This document shows positions 45,043 to 53,685 of a stretch of DNA of 64,000 bases, piece after piece. The position numbers and the translations under genes are program-made. The notes beneath the pieces are model-generated. The model saw only the letters and a program-made list of their open reading frames with translations. It was not told the origin of the DNA and ran no database searches. The DNA is from Natrinema amylolyticum (lineage in GTDB: Archaea > Halobacteriota > Halobacteria > Halobacteriales > Natrialbaceae). Position 1 is the first letter of the stretch; every line of letters begins with the position of its first letter. The DNA lies in the NCBI RefSeq assembly GCF_020515625.1, contig NZ_JAIWPJ010000001.1, forward strand, positions 682,001 to 746,000, written 5' to 3'.

Positions 45043-45174
45043 CTATACAGGCGAATGTCCCAGATATAATACAGGGAGGTTGAGTGGGTTTTCATGTTCC
45101 TCCAAGAGCTTCTCTACTGCTTCAAGTAGAGAGAATGCTTCCAATTTCCCGGGAGGAAAGAAGATAGTGGAATT
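45043..45174 (-). pseudogene. Possible remnant coding frame after the DUF1330-type gene
   Basis: A stretch of about 44 codons with strong helix character (KLEAFSLLEAVEKLLEEH) and a stop at 45043-45045, but no ATG or GTG start. It lies in the +1 frame directly behind the previous stop. Probably a decayed gene end; no family is recognised. Confidence 0.3.
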
Positions 45175-45176
45175 CC

Positions 45177-45650
45177 TTACGCCTGATCTTCAGGCGAGTA
45201 TTGAGAGGTGATGATCTTATTGGAGTAGGCAGTGGTCTCGTGGCGAATCTGCCGGACTTCTCGTAAGGCGTCATCGGCATACCACTCCTCCGCTGCTTGA
45301 ACGGATGGGAATTCTAAGACGATCGTCAGGTCATGACACCATTCACCGTCAAGCACGGTCGGATCAAACGAAATAACGAGCGCCTCTCCGTTATGCACGG
45401 CAGTTGTCTCCGCAGCAACAGGGAAATATTCGTTCATATATCGGTCCCTGTCAGTTATCCCGTCAATAGCAATCACATATCCCTTCTGGGATTGGACAGG
45501 TTCGCTTGGAGTCGTTTTGTCAGCCTGCGTCTCATTTTCACGGCCACTCGCTGTTGCAGACGGTAGCATCCCAAGTGCGCCCGCTATAATCGCCCCCGAT
45601 TTCAACACCGTTCGGCGCAAGACGCTGTCTGGATTTGGTTCGTTGGTCAT
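45177..45650 (-). CDS. Tat-exported DUF1330-like protein
   Basis: A 157-residue protein. The Tat-type signal is LRRTVLKSGAIIAGALGM (about residues 12-29). The mature domain (GYVIAIDGITDRDRYMNEYF, then VLEFPSVQAAEEWYADDALR) follows the DUF1330/dimeric alpha-beta barrel pattern, a fold used in small stress or degradation enzymes. Exported members are unusual. Codon use is less GC-rich than the rest of the window, consistent with acquired DNA. A GTG six bases upstream is an alternative start. Confidence 0.75.
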   Translation of the reverse strand: MTNEPNPDSVLRRTVLKSGAIIAGALGMLPSATASGRENETQADKTTPSEPVQSQKGYVIAIDGITDRDRYMNEYFPVAAETTAVHNGEALVISFDPTVLDGEWCHDLTIVLEFPSVQAAEEWYADDALREVRQIRHETTAYSNKIITSQYSPEDQA

Positions 45651-45671
45651 GGTCACAGCCTCACTCGGCTA

Positions 45672-45686
45672 CCACTGGTTCTTAAC
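45672..45686 (-). promoter_or_regulatory. Shared upstream motif GTTAAGAACCAGTGG
   Basis: It lies 22-36 bases before ATG 45650 on the minus strand. Nearly the same string occurs at 47001-47014 before the second repeat copy. The TTAA core could act as a TATA box, so this may be a duplicated promoter. Confidence 0.4.
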
Positions 45687-45941
45687 ATCTTACATCGGTT
45701 CATGCCCGTCATTCTTGCAATTTATTTGTCTAACGATCTCGTTGGCGTATTCCTGGTGAATTGTCTCTCGTATCCTTCGATTCGGTATTCCCTGATTCAA
45801 TTGCTCATTCTCACCCCCTGTCCCTTGATATCATATATTATTGTACAGTTCATAATCTTACTCGATAGGAAGTTTCCGAGGCCCTGCCAATCTTTGCACC
45901 CCCGCAAAGGTATTTGCGACTGCTCGGATGTAGCGTACGAC

Positions 45942-46775
45942 ATGGCCCGTCATCGTCACGCGCTATCCACAAACATGGGATCGGCACTGGATGCGATCCG
46001 GTTCTTCGCGGATTCAGCGAACAGCGTGCGCGTGTTCGAGGCACTCACCGCTGGACCGACGACAAGCCGCGACCTCGCAGAGCAAACCGACGCTTCACGG
46101 TCAACCGTCGCACGAATCCTCAACAAAGGTGAATCACGAGGGTGGATTACCTCCGAGGGGAGTCAGTATGAACTCACAGAGGTAGGGGAGATCATGATCG
46201 CTGAGTTTCGTGCCTACCTGCAGACTCTCGAGGGAGTCCAGCATCTCGGTGACGCTATCGAGTGGCTCCCACCACCCGTTCACTCGCTTAATTTCCGTCA
46301 CTTCCGCACCGCTGAGATCATAACGCCGAAGACGCCAACCCCGTCCGGGCCATACGATCACGTGGCAGAGAAGATTCGCACTACGGACAGGGTCCGATCA
46401 CTTGTTGAGGTTACGCTGCCTCGTTTTGTGACGCTTATTCACAAACAGGTCAACGAGCGACAGTTGGATGCCGAACTCGTAATCGAAGCGAACTGGATCG
46501 AGACCCTCCCTGCGGAGTCAGAGCAACTGCCGCTGTTGCGGGCCCGTGCAGAGCGGGACAGCATCTGGACCTACGATGGAGAGATCCCGCTTAACATGCA
46601 TCTCTTCGATGACTCTGTGACGATTTGGTTAGGTGAAGAACGAGACGAAGAACGGGTCGTTCGGGGATTATTAGTCGCTGAGGCTCCCGCCGTTATGTCG
46701 TGGGCCGAGGGGCTATACGAAGACTATCAGGACGAGGGGGAATTACTTGATCCAATGAGGTTACAGACGAAGTAA
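45942..46775 (+). CDS. HTH regulator with FilR1-type C-terminal domain
   Basis: A 277-residue protein. The winged helix-turn-helix is at about 25-80 (TTSRDLAEQTDASRSTVARI). The C-terminal region (about 115-270, containing EKIRTTDRVRSLVEVTLPRF, and EGLYEDY near the end) fits the FilR1/TrmB-like sensor domain common in haloarchaeal regulators. Targets unknown; the neighbouring DUF1330-type or metallohydrolase genes are plausible. An internal ATG at 45975 is an alternative start. Lower GC than its surroundings. Confidence 0.82.
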   Translation: MARHRHALSTNMGSALDAIRFFADSANSVRVFEALTAGPTTSRDLAEQTDASRSTVARILNKGESRGWITSEGSQYELTEVGEIMIAEFRAYLQTLEGVQHLGDAIEWLPPPVHSLNFRHFRTAEIITPKTPTPSGPYDHVAEKIRTTDRVRSLVEVTLPRFVTLIHKQVNERQLDAELVIEANWIETLPAESEQLPLLRARAERDSIWTYDGEIPLNMHLFDDSVTIWLGEERDEERVVRGLLVAEAPAVMSWAEGLYEDYQDEGELLDPMRLQTK

Positions 46776-47164
46776 GTAGTCCACTAGTGTAGAATGAGAG
46801 GTGATATTCTTTCAGGGTTCTCTTGCTCTGCCCATATTGTTGAGAATTCTATCATTATTAGCACCTACTTGATCCCTGATCCGCTTAGCACAATCGGAAA
46901 GTATTGGATTTTTAGTGGTTTGTGGCTCAGAGCATGCCGAATCTCTGGAGTACCGATCATTCCGACGAGTTCACCAACTACCGCTCGTTTCATTAGTTCC
47001 CAATGGTTCTTAACGTGATCGGGGGTTCATCTAAGCTCCTAACCGGTCAGTACAGGGGATCTAACGAACGTGCCAGACTCCTATCGAAAACAGTGAGTTG
47101 ATTACAGAAATTATTTTATTATGTTATAAGGAGTGTTAAGGCAATTGCGTCGAACAGGTTCGTA
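46776..47164. other. Low-GC intergenic stretch with repeat copy 2
   Basis: 389 bp with no convincing full gene. A 42-codon minus frame starts at ATG 46993 (MKRAVVGELVGMIGTPEIRH) and stops at about 46865; its first 15 codons lie in the direct repeat. An AT-rich run at 47109-47131 is a likely promoter for the metallohydrolase gene. Confidence 0.4.
46952..46996. repeat. 45-bp imperfect direct repeat, copy 2
   Basis: See copy 1 at 44892-44936; five mismatches in 45. In this copy the minus-strand frame is open (MKRAVVGELVGMIG). Confidence 0.7.
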
Positions 47165-47854
47165 ATGGTGACTCAGCTCATGGATGGTCTCTGGCATATC
47201 GATTGTCGAACGTTCGATAAGCCGAATGTCTACGTAATCGATGACGGTGACCGTACCCTCGTGGATGCTGGTTGGCCTAGAGATGAAAAAACGGTCCGTG
47301 AAGAACTCGATGCGGCCGGAATCGATCTCACTGATATCGATCGCGTGCTGCTGACTCATTACGATGCCGACCATATTGGGACACTGGCGAGGCTTACCCC
47401 GGATCTGGACGCGCCGCTCTACATTCATAAAGAAGACGCCCCATACGTTGCTGGCAAACGTCTACCGTCGTGGACCGCACGAAACGGTGTCGAAGCGCTT
47501 CACCGGCTTTATTATCGACACTTGGATCTTCCGAATCTCTCTATTCGACACGTAGAGGATGGCGACACCATCGGCAAATTTCGAGCCTGTCATACCCCTG
47601 GTCACACACCCGGACATACGGTATATCTGCACGAAGACCTCGAGGTCGCATTTCTCGGGGACCTTGCCTATTGGATCGGCAACCGACTGCATCTTTCAGG
47701 TCGGGTAACCAGTCACGACCACGATCAAGTCGAGGCGAGCGTTCGAACCGTGCTCGACCGGATGCCTGAGTTCGAATACACCTGTCCTGGTCACGGCCCA
47801 CCTGTTGCTGACGGACATACGCAGCTGGCAGACGCTATCGAGAAAACGAACTGA
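47165..47854 (+). CDS. Metallo-beta-lactamase-fold hydrolase
   Basis: A 229-residue protein. The zinc motif is THYDADHIG (the first His of H-x-H-x-D-H kept, the second replaced by Asp), followed by HTPGHTPGHTVY, GDLAYW and CPGHGP, which supply the remaining ligands. This HYDADH variant is common in archaeal members. The substrate is unknown; a thioesterase or lactonase role is possible. GC is lower than average, and it stands at the right edge of the accessory stretch. Confidence 0.88.
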   Translation: MVTQLMDGLWHIDCRTFDKPNVYVIDDGDRTLVDAGWPRDEKTVREELDAAGIDLTDIDRVLLTHYDADHIGTLARLTPDLDAPLYIHKEDAPYVAGKRLPSWTARNGVEALHRLYYRHLDLPNLSIRHVEDGDTIGKFRACHTPGHTPGHTVYLHEDLEVAFLGDLAYWIGNRLHLSGRVTSHDHDQVEASVRTVLDRMPEFEYTCPGHGPPVADGHTQLADAIEKTN

Positions 47855-47890
47855 AAAGCGAAACTAGTGATCACCAGTCACTTCGCTTTT
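47854..47890. terminator. Bidirectional terminator between convergent genes
   Basis: A perfect 9-bp inverted repeat, AAAAGCGAA (47854-47862) and TTCGCTTTT (47882-47890), directly behind the metallohydrolase stop. The T-run ends the plus-strand arm and, by symmetry, also serves the minus strand. Confidence 0.7.
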
Positions 47891-48040
47891 GTATATCGAA
47901 ATGTGGTTTATTCACGCCAGATCGGCGAGGAGAACCGACACCGGCGATCGATCGATTTCGACCGAGACAGCTATCGTAGCCACTGAAAGTCAATGCACAC
48001 CCGGTCGCACGACGGCTGTGCGATCGGCGTGTAAATCGTT

Positions 48041-48787
48041 TCAGTAGCTACTATATCCGCGAGCGGACGCCCACTCGAGCCAGTCGAACAGTCGCTCGAG
48101 CAACCGCTCTTCGCCGGCCGTCGAAAACCGGTGGCCTTCACCCGCGAATCGCTCTACCAGCACGTCGGTCTCGAGTTGCCGGGCGGCGGCGAAGCTATCG
48201 CCCGGCTCGACGACGTCGTCGTCGCCGCCGTGGAACATCGCGACCGGACTCTCGAGCGACCCGACGACGTCGTCGAACGGATACCGATCGAGAGCGTCGA
48301 AAAACCGCCGATCGATTCGCTCGCCGGTATCGAACGTCCACTCTCCCTCGCGTTCGACAGCGCTCCGGTACTCGTCGAACGTCCCGTTGGTCGTCACGGG
48401 TGCGCGCGTGGCGACCGCCTCGACCCGCTCGTCCTCGGCAGCGGCGTGGAACGCGACTTTCCCGCCGAAACTCGAGCCGAACAGCGCGTAGGACTCGGGA
48501 TCGAAGTAGTCGACGACATGGCGGAGGTCGGTGAGTCGCGTCGCGAGCGTCGAGTCGACGAACGCGCCGTCGGACTCGCCACAGCCCCTAGCGTCGAATC
48601 GGACGGCGTTGTAGCCCGCCTCGCGGGCCCGTCGACACCGATACTCGTAGCTACCGGATTTGTCGCTGCGCAGGCCGTGACAGAAGACGAGCCAGTCGTC
48701 GGAGTCGGCCTCGTGACGGACGGCGGCGACGTCGGGAGCGGCGTCCGCCGCCGCGTCTCCGACCGGAATGCGATGTGTCTCGGGCAT
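48041..48787 (-). CDS. Alpha/beta hydrolase
   Basis: A 248-residue enzyme. The nucleophile elbow is GSSFGG (Ser106), the acid is in FHGGDDDVVEP, and the His is in AGEGHRFS. The oxyanion segment FCHGLRSDKSGS and DARGCGES fit the dienelactone hydrolase/BAAT-like group. Substrate unknown. Confidence 0.9.
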   Translation of the reverse strand: MPETHRIPVGDAAADAAPDVAAVRHEADSDDWLVFCHGLRSDKSGSYEYRCRRAREAGYNAVRFDARGCGESDGAFVDSTLATRLTDLRHVVDYFDPESYALFGSSFGGKVAFHAAAEDERVEAVATRAPVTTNGTFDEYRSAVEREGEWTFDTGERIDRRFFDALDRYPFDDVVGSLESPVAMFHGGDDDVVEPGDSFAAARQLETDVLVERFAGEGHRFSTAGEERLLERLFDWLEWASARGYSSY

Positions 48788-48945
48788 TTCGTCTCCCGCT
48801 AGTGACCGCTGGGACCTTGATATCGGCGTTTCCGCGGACGTCGGACGTCTCCCGTCGTGTCGATTCCGCCTCGAGCGACGACTCCGATCCGCGGCCGGTG
48901 AGCTCGGGCGAACCGTTTATCGCTCCCTGGCGGGTTGGTTCGTTC

Positions 48946-49110
48946 ATGACCCGCACGACCTACCAGTGTCCGTGTGGCGCACACATCGAGTTCAAACAGG
49001 ACCTCGAGAAGGAATCCGGCGTCCCGACGCCGGACTGGAAGTGCAAGGACTGCGGAACGCCGGTCCCAGGGATGACGGCCGAGAAGATCAGACATCAGCA
49101 TCCCTCCTGA
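48946..49110 (+). CDS. Small zinc-ribbon protein
   Basis: A 54-residue protein. A CPCG pair near residue 8 and CKDCGTPVPG near residue 33 form a plausible zinc ribbon. It resembles the small haloarchaeal zinc-finger proteins that are often essential for stress or motility regulation, but no exact family can be named. ATG 48946 is chosen because the frame upstream is not zinc-ribbon-like. Confidence 0.65.
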   Translation: MTRTTYQCPCGAHIEFKQDLEKESGVPTPDWKCKDCGTPVPGMTAEKIRHQHPS

Positions 49111-49300
49111 ACCGCGGAGTTACGATCACGAGCGACGCCGAATCGGCCCTTCATAAACCAAATTATGGTATACTAAAACGCCCTTCGCACAGAACGATAA
49201 GTCTCGAAGGTCCACCGTCGACGGGCTACTCGGTTACCCCGTGCAGAGACGTATACTGAAAGTTATTCGCACGGACACTCGAGGATATTACTATACGATA

Positions 49301-49314
49301 GAATTATAATTTGA
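49301..49314 (+). promoter_or_regulatory. TATA box of the glycerophosphodiesterase gene
   Basis: GAATTATAATTTGA is centred about 40 bases before ATG 49347, predicting a leader of about 14 nt. Confidence 0.45.
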
Positions 49315-49346
49315 TTTATCAGTGGCCTCGGTCTGCCGACCTGCAG

Positions 49347-50411
49347 ATGTCCGAGACACACGACGAGCGACGAACCGAGCACCCTGACACGTCCAGTTCC
49401 GCGCTTCGCCGCCGATCGTTTATCATCGCGACCGGCGCATCGGCGACCGGAATGGTCGGCGCTGCGGGGGCGACGCCCGGTCGCGGGAAGGGAGACGATG
49501 CGCCCAGCAAACGCCGACGCGACGAATCGAAGCCGACCCGTTCCGGCGGTCACGGCGGCGATCCGGACCTGATCGCTCACCGCGGCTTCGCCGGCCTCTA
49601 TCCCGAAAACACCGTCGGGGCGGTCGAAGCCGCAGCCCGCGGCGGACAGTCCTCGCACGCGCCGTCACGGGGTGCCGACATGATCGAGATCGACGTCGTG
49701 CCGACCGCCGAGAACGACGTCGTCGTCTTCCACGACGACCGACTCGCCGAACGCGACGGTGGCGAGCGCGGGCTCACAGACACCGAAGGCGTCGTCTGGG
49801 AGACTGACACGGCGACCGTTACGAACGCCGAGGTCCTCGCGAGCGGCGAGACCGTCCCCCGACTGCGGCCGGCCCTCGAGGCGATCCCACCCCACGTCGG
49901 CGTCAACGTCGAACTGAAGAACCCGGGCTCGTTCGACGTGGCCTTCGCGGAATCGATGCCACGAGCGGAACTCGAGGAACAGAAGGACCTCTGGCAGCCC
50001 TTCGTCGCGCGAGTGCTCGACGTCGTCGACGACTTCCACCACGAGTTCCTCTTCTCGTCGTTCTACGAGGCGGCGCTGGCGACGACCCGCGACGCGTCCG
50101 ACTACGCCGTCGCACCGTTGCTCTGGAACTCCGTTCGGGACGGCGTCGAAATCGCGCGACGATACGAGGCCGAAGCGATTCACCCGCCCTACCACATGAT
50201 TCGGGACACGCCGTTCTACGGCGACCAGCGATACGAGGAGGATGCCGGCTGGTCGGACATCGATCTCCTCGCCGTCGCACACGAGGAGGGCCGCGACGTG
50301 AACGTCTTCACCCTCGAGACCTGGTACCAGGCGGAACGGCTCGCAGCGGCCGGCGTCGACGGACTCATCAGCGACCACGCGGACGTGCTCCGGTTCGGCG
50401 CGACGAACTGA
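49347..50411 (+). CDS. Tat-exported glycerophosphodiester phosphodiesterase
   Basis: A 354-residue protein. The Tat signal is LRRRSFIIATGASATGM (about residues 20-36). Catalytic motifs: IAHRGFAGLYPENT (His-Arg), IEIDVVPT (Glu/Asp) and VFHDDRLAE (His). It cleaves glycerophosphodiesters outside the cell, releasing glycerol-3-phosphate or glycerol-1-phosphate for uptake. An alternative in-frame start at 49311 lies within the predicted promoter. Confidence 0.9.
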   Translation: MSETHDERRTEHPDTSSSALRRRSFIIATGASATGMVGAAGATPGRGKGDDAPSKRRRDESKPTRSGGHGGDPDLIAHRGFAGLYPENTVGAVEAAARGGQSSHAPSRGADMIEIDVVPTAENDVVVFHDDRLAERDGGERGLTDTEGVVWETDTATVTNAEVLASGETVPRLRPALEAIPPHVGVNVELKNPGSFDVAFAESMPRAELEEQKDLWQPFVARVLDVVDDFHHEFLFSSFYEAALATTRDASDYAVAPLLWNSVRDGVEIARRYEAEAIHPPYHMIRDTPFYGDQRYEEDAGWSDIDLLAVAHEEGRDVNVFTLETWYQAERLAAAGVDGLISDHADVLRFGATN

Positions 50412-50439
50412 ATCCGCGGCGTCCGGAGACGCCTCGCGT

Positions 50440-50465
50440 CCGGTCGCGACCGGGCCGCGTTTTTC
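50440..50465 (+). terminator. Terminator of the glycerophosphodiesterase gene
   Basis: The palindrome CCGGTCGCGACCGG followed by GCCGCGTTTTTCC, a GC-rich element before a T-run, 28 bases after the stop. Confidence 0.55.
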
Positions 50466-50654
50466 CGATCCGTGAGACCGAAACACGGATTTAGGATCGT
50501 GGAACAGTATCCAACGAATAATGTCCCGTGGCGTCACCCGTACGATCCGTTCTTGCCGCGGTGATACCCCCCTCGAGAGGCGACGCAGCGACCGAAGCGG
50601 GGACTCGCGACCGCTGGCACGCCTCCGTTCGATAGCCGGGCGGGTGATCGCGTC

Positions 50655-51773
50655 GTGACCGAGGTAGCGATCACCGACGCGGTCGACGCCTATCTCCAGC
50701 GAAAGGCCGTCGGCGACCCCGACGGCTCGGGCGCGGGAGCCTACGCGTCCAACGCGGAATCGATTCTCCGGCGGTGGGCCGCCTGGCTCGAGGGAGAACA
50801 CGATCTCACGTCGCTGTTCGCGCTCGAGGTCGACCACATGCGTGCGTACGCAGAGGAACTCCACCGACGGACGGAGCGCGGGGAGTACACCGCCTCGACC
50901 GCCGGCACCTACTACGCAGTGGTCCGCGCGTTCCTCTCGTGGTGCGTTCGCGGCGGCGTCCTGGACACCAATCCCGCGGCGACCGACCGTGCCGAGGCCG
51001 CGCTGCCGACCGCCGACACGCGGCCGTCCGACGACTCTTGGACGGTCGATCAGCGCCGCGAACTCGAGCGCTACGTCCGCGAGCGGGTGCTCGAGGCCGA
51101 CTCCCAGTCGACGAGCGAGCGACGCACTCGACTGCGCGAGTACGCGATGGTGGCCGTCCTCGCTCACTCGACGGTCCGCGGGGCGGAGTTGTTCCGGGTA
51201 CCGGAAGACGACCGGCGCACGGGCGCGACCTGGGACGACGTCGACTTCTATACGGGGACGATCCGCGTGCTGGGGAAGTCCCAACGCCTCGAGGACGTGC
51301 CGCTTCCCGCCCGTGCGCGGACGCCGTTGCGGCGCTATCGGGTCGTGCTCGATCCGCCGTCGAACGACTGGCCGCTGTTTCCGACGGGCCACGCGCCCTC
51401 GATCGCCGCGCGGGTCCGGTCGGTTCTGGGCGACCGCGGCCACGACGAGAGCGAGATCGAGGCGCTGCTCGCGGACGCGACGGCGATAGAACTCGCACGC
51501 GAGCGGTCGATCGCCCCGCCGGCGATCACCACTGAGGGGGCGCGGTCGATCCTGAAGCGACTCTGCGAGGCGGCCGTCGTCGACGTCGACGGGAACTATC
51601 TGACGCCCCGAGGCGTCCGCCGAGAACAGGACGAGGTGTACCGCCGCGAGGCGACGGCGTCGAAACCGAGCCTGCGCGCGTCGGTCCTCGAGCAGTCGAT
51701 CGTCGTCCAGGAGACGCAGCCGTCGATCGATACGGACGGGAGTCGGCGCGACGAGCAGTCGGACACGGACTGA
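50655..51773 (+). CDS. Tyrosine-recombinase-fold protein lacking catalytic His and Tyr
   Basis: A 372-residue protein from GTG 50655. Residues 5-115 resemble the N-terminal SAM-like core-binding domain (AYASNAESILRRWAAWLE, and TYYAVVRAFLSWCVRGG). The catalytic domain keeps the first Arg (STVRGAELFRV, R175) and the beta-turn Lys (VLGKSQRLEDV, K208). The H-x-x-R box is RGVRRE (residues 319-324), and no Tyr is in the expected place near 345-360. It may bind and bridge DNA without cutting. It is alone, with no attachment site seen, so it is probably a resident gene. Confidence 0.75.
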   Translation: MTEVAITDAVDAYLQRKAVGDPDGSGAGAYASNAESILRRWAAWLEGEHDLTSLFALEVDHMRAYAEELHRRTERGEYTASTAGTYYAVVRAFLSWCVRGGVLDTNPAATDRAEAALPTADTRPSDDSWTVDQRRELERYVRERVLEADSQSTSERRTRLREYAMVAVLAHSTVRGAELFRVPEDDRRTGATWDDVDFYTGTIRVLGKSQRLEDVPLPARARTPLRRYRVVLDPPSNDWPLFPTGHAPSIAARVRSVLGDRGHDESEIEALLADATAIELARERSIAPPAITTEGARSILKRLCEAAVVDVDGNYLTPRGVRREQDEVYRREATASKPSLRASVLEQSIVVQETQPSIDTDGSRRDEQSDTD

Positions 51774-51828
51774 CGGAGCGGCAGAACGGACGGCGGTGAT
51801 GGGCGATGGACTGATCTCCGAAGCGTTC

Positions 51829-53685
51829 TCAGACGACGAGAAGCCACAGGACTACCGTCAGGACGAGCGTCAGCAGCAGGACGGTCGTCCCGATGCCGGT
51901 CCGGAGGTGGATCGTCGACGGACGACCGCCGTCGGTCGGCTGGCGTTCGTCGACGTCGACCAGCCAATCGGGCAACTGCCCCGCCGCCGCGTCGACGGCG
52001 AGGACGGGGTTGTTCCCGACCCAGTAACAGCGTTTGACCGCGCCGACGACGGCCCGGTCGACGGCGGCGTAGGTCTCGGTGACGCCCAGCATCGTCCAGC
52101 GACTGACGGCGTAGGTCGCGGGATAGACGACCATCGTCGGATCGCCGAGATCGAGCTTCGAGAGCGGCTTCCGGACGAGGACGAAGGTGACGGCCGCGAC
52201 GCCCGTCAGGATCCCCGCCGTCTGGAGGTGGCTCGAACTGTAGGGGTGGAGTTCGCTCTCACCGCTGGGGTACGCGAACTCGAAATGGCCCCCGTGACCG
52301 TGGAGCGTCGGCGCGAGATCGGCCAACCCCTGCCACCAGACGCCGAAGAGGAGACAGGCGCCGCCGAGTCCGAGCATCGCGACGGTCTGGCCGGGCTTCG
52401 CGTCCGCGACCTCGAACTCGCTCTCGCCGTGGAAGAAGACGTAGTAACCGAGCTTGATGAACGACAGGAGGGTCCCGATCGCACCGAGCCAGAGCAGCCA
52501 GTACAGCGCCTGGAACTCCGGATCGCCGTAATAGTGGGGGTCGGCCGCGTCGAAGAGCATCCCCTTGCTCACGTAGCCGTTGAATCCCGGAATCGCGGTG
52601 ATCGAGAGGGCCCCGAGCCCGAACGCGATCGCGGTCAGTGGCATCTCTCGCCAGAGCCCGCCGAGCTCGTACAGGTCCTCCTCGCCGGTGCGGTAGATGA
52701 CGACGCCGACGGCCATGAACAGCAGGCTCTTGAACAGGATGTTGTTGAACAGGTGGCTCAGCGCGCCTGCAACGGCGATTTCGCTCGTTACCGTCCAGGC
52801 TCCCATCCCGATCCCGGCAACGATGTACCCGAGCTGGGCCTGGATGTGGTAGGACAGCAGCGCCCGCATGTCGTGTTGCAACAGGGCGAAGGTCGCGCCG
52901 TAGACGGCCATCAGGCCGCCCATGTACGCGATGTAGATTCCCAGGTCGCTCTGGGCGTCGACGGGGAACGCCCGGTAGAGGACGAACGCGCTCGTCTTGG
53001 TCGTATAGACCGAGAGGAACACCGAGGCGGCGATGTGGGGCCGCGGGTAGGTGTCGGGCAGCCACGTGTGGAACCCGATGAAGGCGACGTTGACGCCCAT
53101 CCCGAGCACCGCGAGCAGCGCCGGGATCCCGTTGGCGATGCCCGTGTCACTGTAGACGAACGTCCCGACCTCGACGTAGTGGGCGGCGACCGCCATCATC
53201 ACGAGCACGCCGCCGGTGCCGTGGAACAGCGCGTACCGGAAGCCCGCCCGGACCGCCTCGCCGCCGTAGTGCCAGACTACCAGCGTGCTCGTTACCGCCA
53301 TCAGCTCCCACATGAACAGGAGGACGAGCCAGTCGCCGGCGAAGGCCGCACCGATCGACGAGGAGACGTAGACCAGCGCAAATGCGACCAGCGTCTCGCT
53401 CGCCTCGCTCGAGTAGGCATAGATGACGCTACAGATGCCTAAAAACCCGAGTCCGAGCCCGACCATTCGGGAGAAGTCGTCGACGTAGAACGGGACGACC
53501 TCGAAGCCGAGGAAGGTCCCGCCCAGATGCTCACCGCCGGGCGCGACCAGCGAAATCGCCAGCACTGCCGCGAGGCTGAGCGCACCGACGGCGAAGCCGG
53601 CGATTCGGGGCAGGACGAGCACGAGCAGTGCCGCCGCGAAGACGATGAGCGGCGGGTAGGCCATCGACAGGAGTTCGACTGCCAT
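51829..53685 (-). CDS. mnhD: Mrp/Mnh antiporter subunit D-like (NuoL/MrpD-type), last gene of operon
   Basis: A 618-residue membrane protein with about 14-16 helices. It belongs to the proton-conducting quinone-oxidoreductase-like family (FALLQHDMRALLSYHIQAQL, and LFNNILFKSLLFMAVG). Key Lys and Glu are kept (LLFMWELMAV). A His-rich loop (LHGHGGHFEFAYP) lies near 470. It is one of three D-type subunits here. Its ATG overlaps the previous stop (TGATG). Confidence 0.9.
   Translation of the reverse strand: MAVELLSMAYPPLIVFAAALLVLVLPRIAGFAVGALSLAAVLAISLVAPGGEHLGGTFLGFEVVPFYVDDFSRMVGLGLGFLGICSVIYAYSSEASETLVAFALVYVSSSIGAAFAGDWLVLLFMWELMAVTSTLVVWHYGGEAVRAGFRYALFHGTGGVLVMMAVAAHYVEVGTFVYSDTGIANGIPALLAVLGMGVNVAFIGFHTWLPDTYPRPHIAASVFLSVYTTKTSAFVLYRAFPVDAQSDLGIYIAYMGGLMAVYGATFALLQHDMRALLSYHIQAQLGYIVAGIGMGAWTVTSEIAVAGALSHLFNNILFKSLLFMAVGVVIYRTGEEDLYELGGLWREMPLTAIAFGLGALSITAIPGFNGYVSKGMLFDAADPHYYGDPEFQALYWLLWLGAIGTLLSFIKLGYYVFFHGESEFEVADAKPGQTVAMLGLGGACLLFGVWWQGLADLAPTLHGHGGHFEFAYPSGESELHPYSSSHLQTAGILTGVAAVTFVLVRKPLSKLDLGDPTMVVYPATYAVSRWTMLGVTETYAAVDRAVVGAVKRCYWVGNNPVLAVDAAAGQLPDWLVDVDERQPTDGGRPSTIHLRTGIGTTVLLLTLVLTVVLWLLVV

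Larger units (their letters stand above)
44739..45176. other. Low-GC intergenic stretch with repeat copy and gene remnant
   Basis: 438 bp without an intact gene. It holds repeat copy 1 (44892-44936). On the minus strand, a start-less frame ending at 45043 (IFFPPGKLEAFSLLEAVEKL, then LEEHENPLNLPVLYLGHSPV) has clear protein character and directly follows the DUF1330-type gene in another frame. It may be a gene remnant. A hairpin (TCTCTACT / AGTAGAGA) lies at about 45112-45133. Confidence 0.4.

Noticed and set aside
51796-53442. 548-codon open frame on the plus strand
   Set aside because: Antisense to the last mnhD; Arg/Glu/Gly-rich with no membrane or catalytic pattern.
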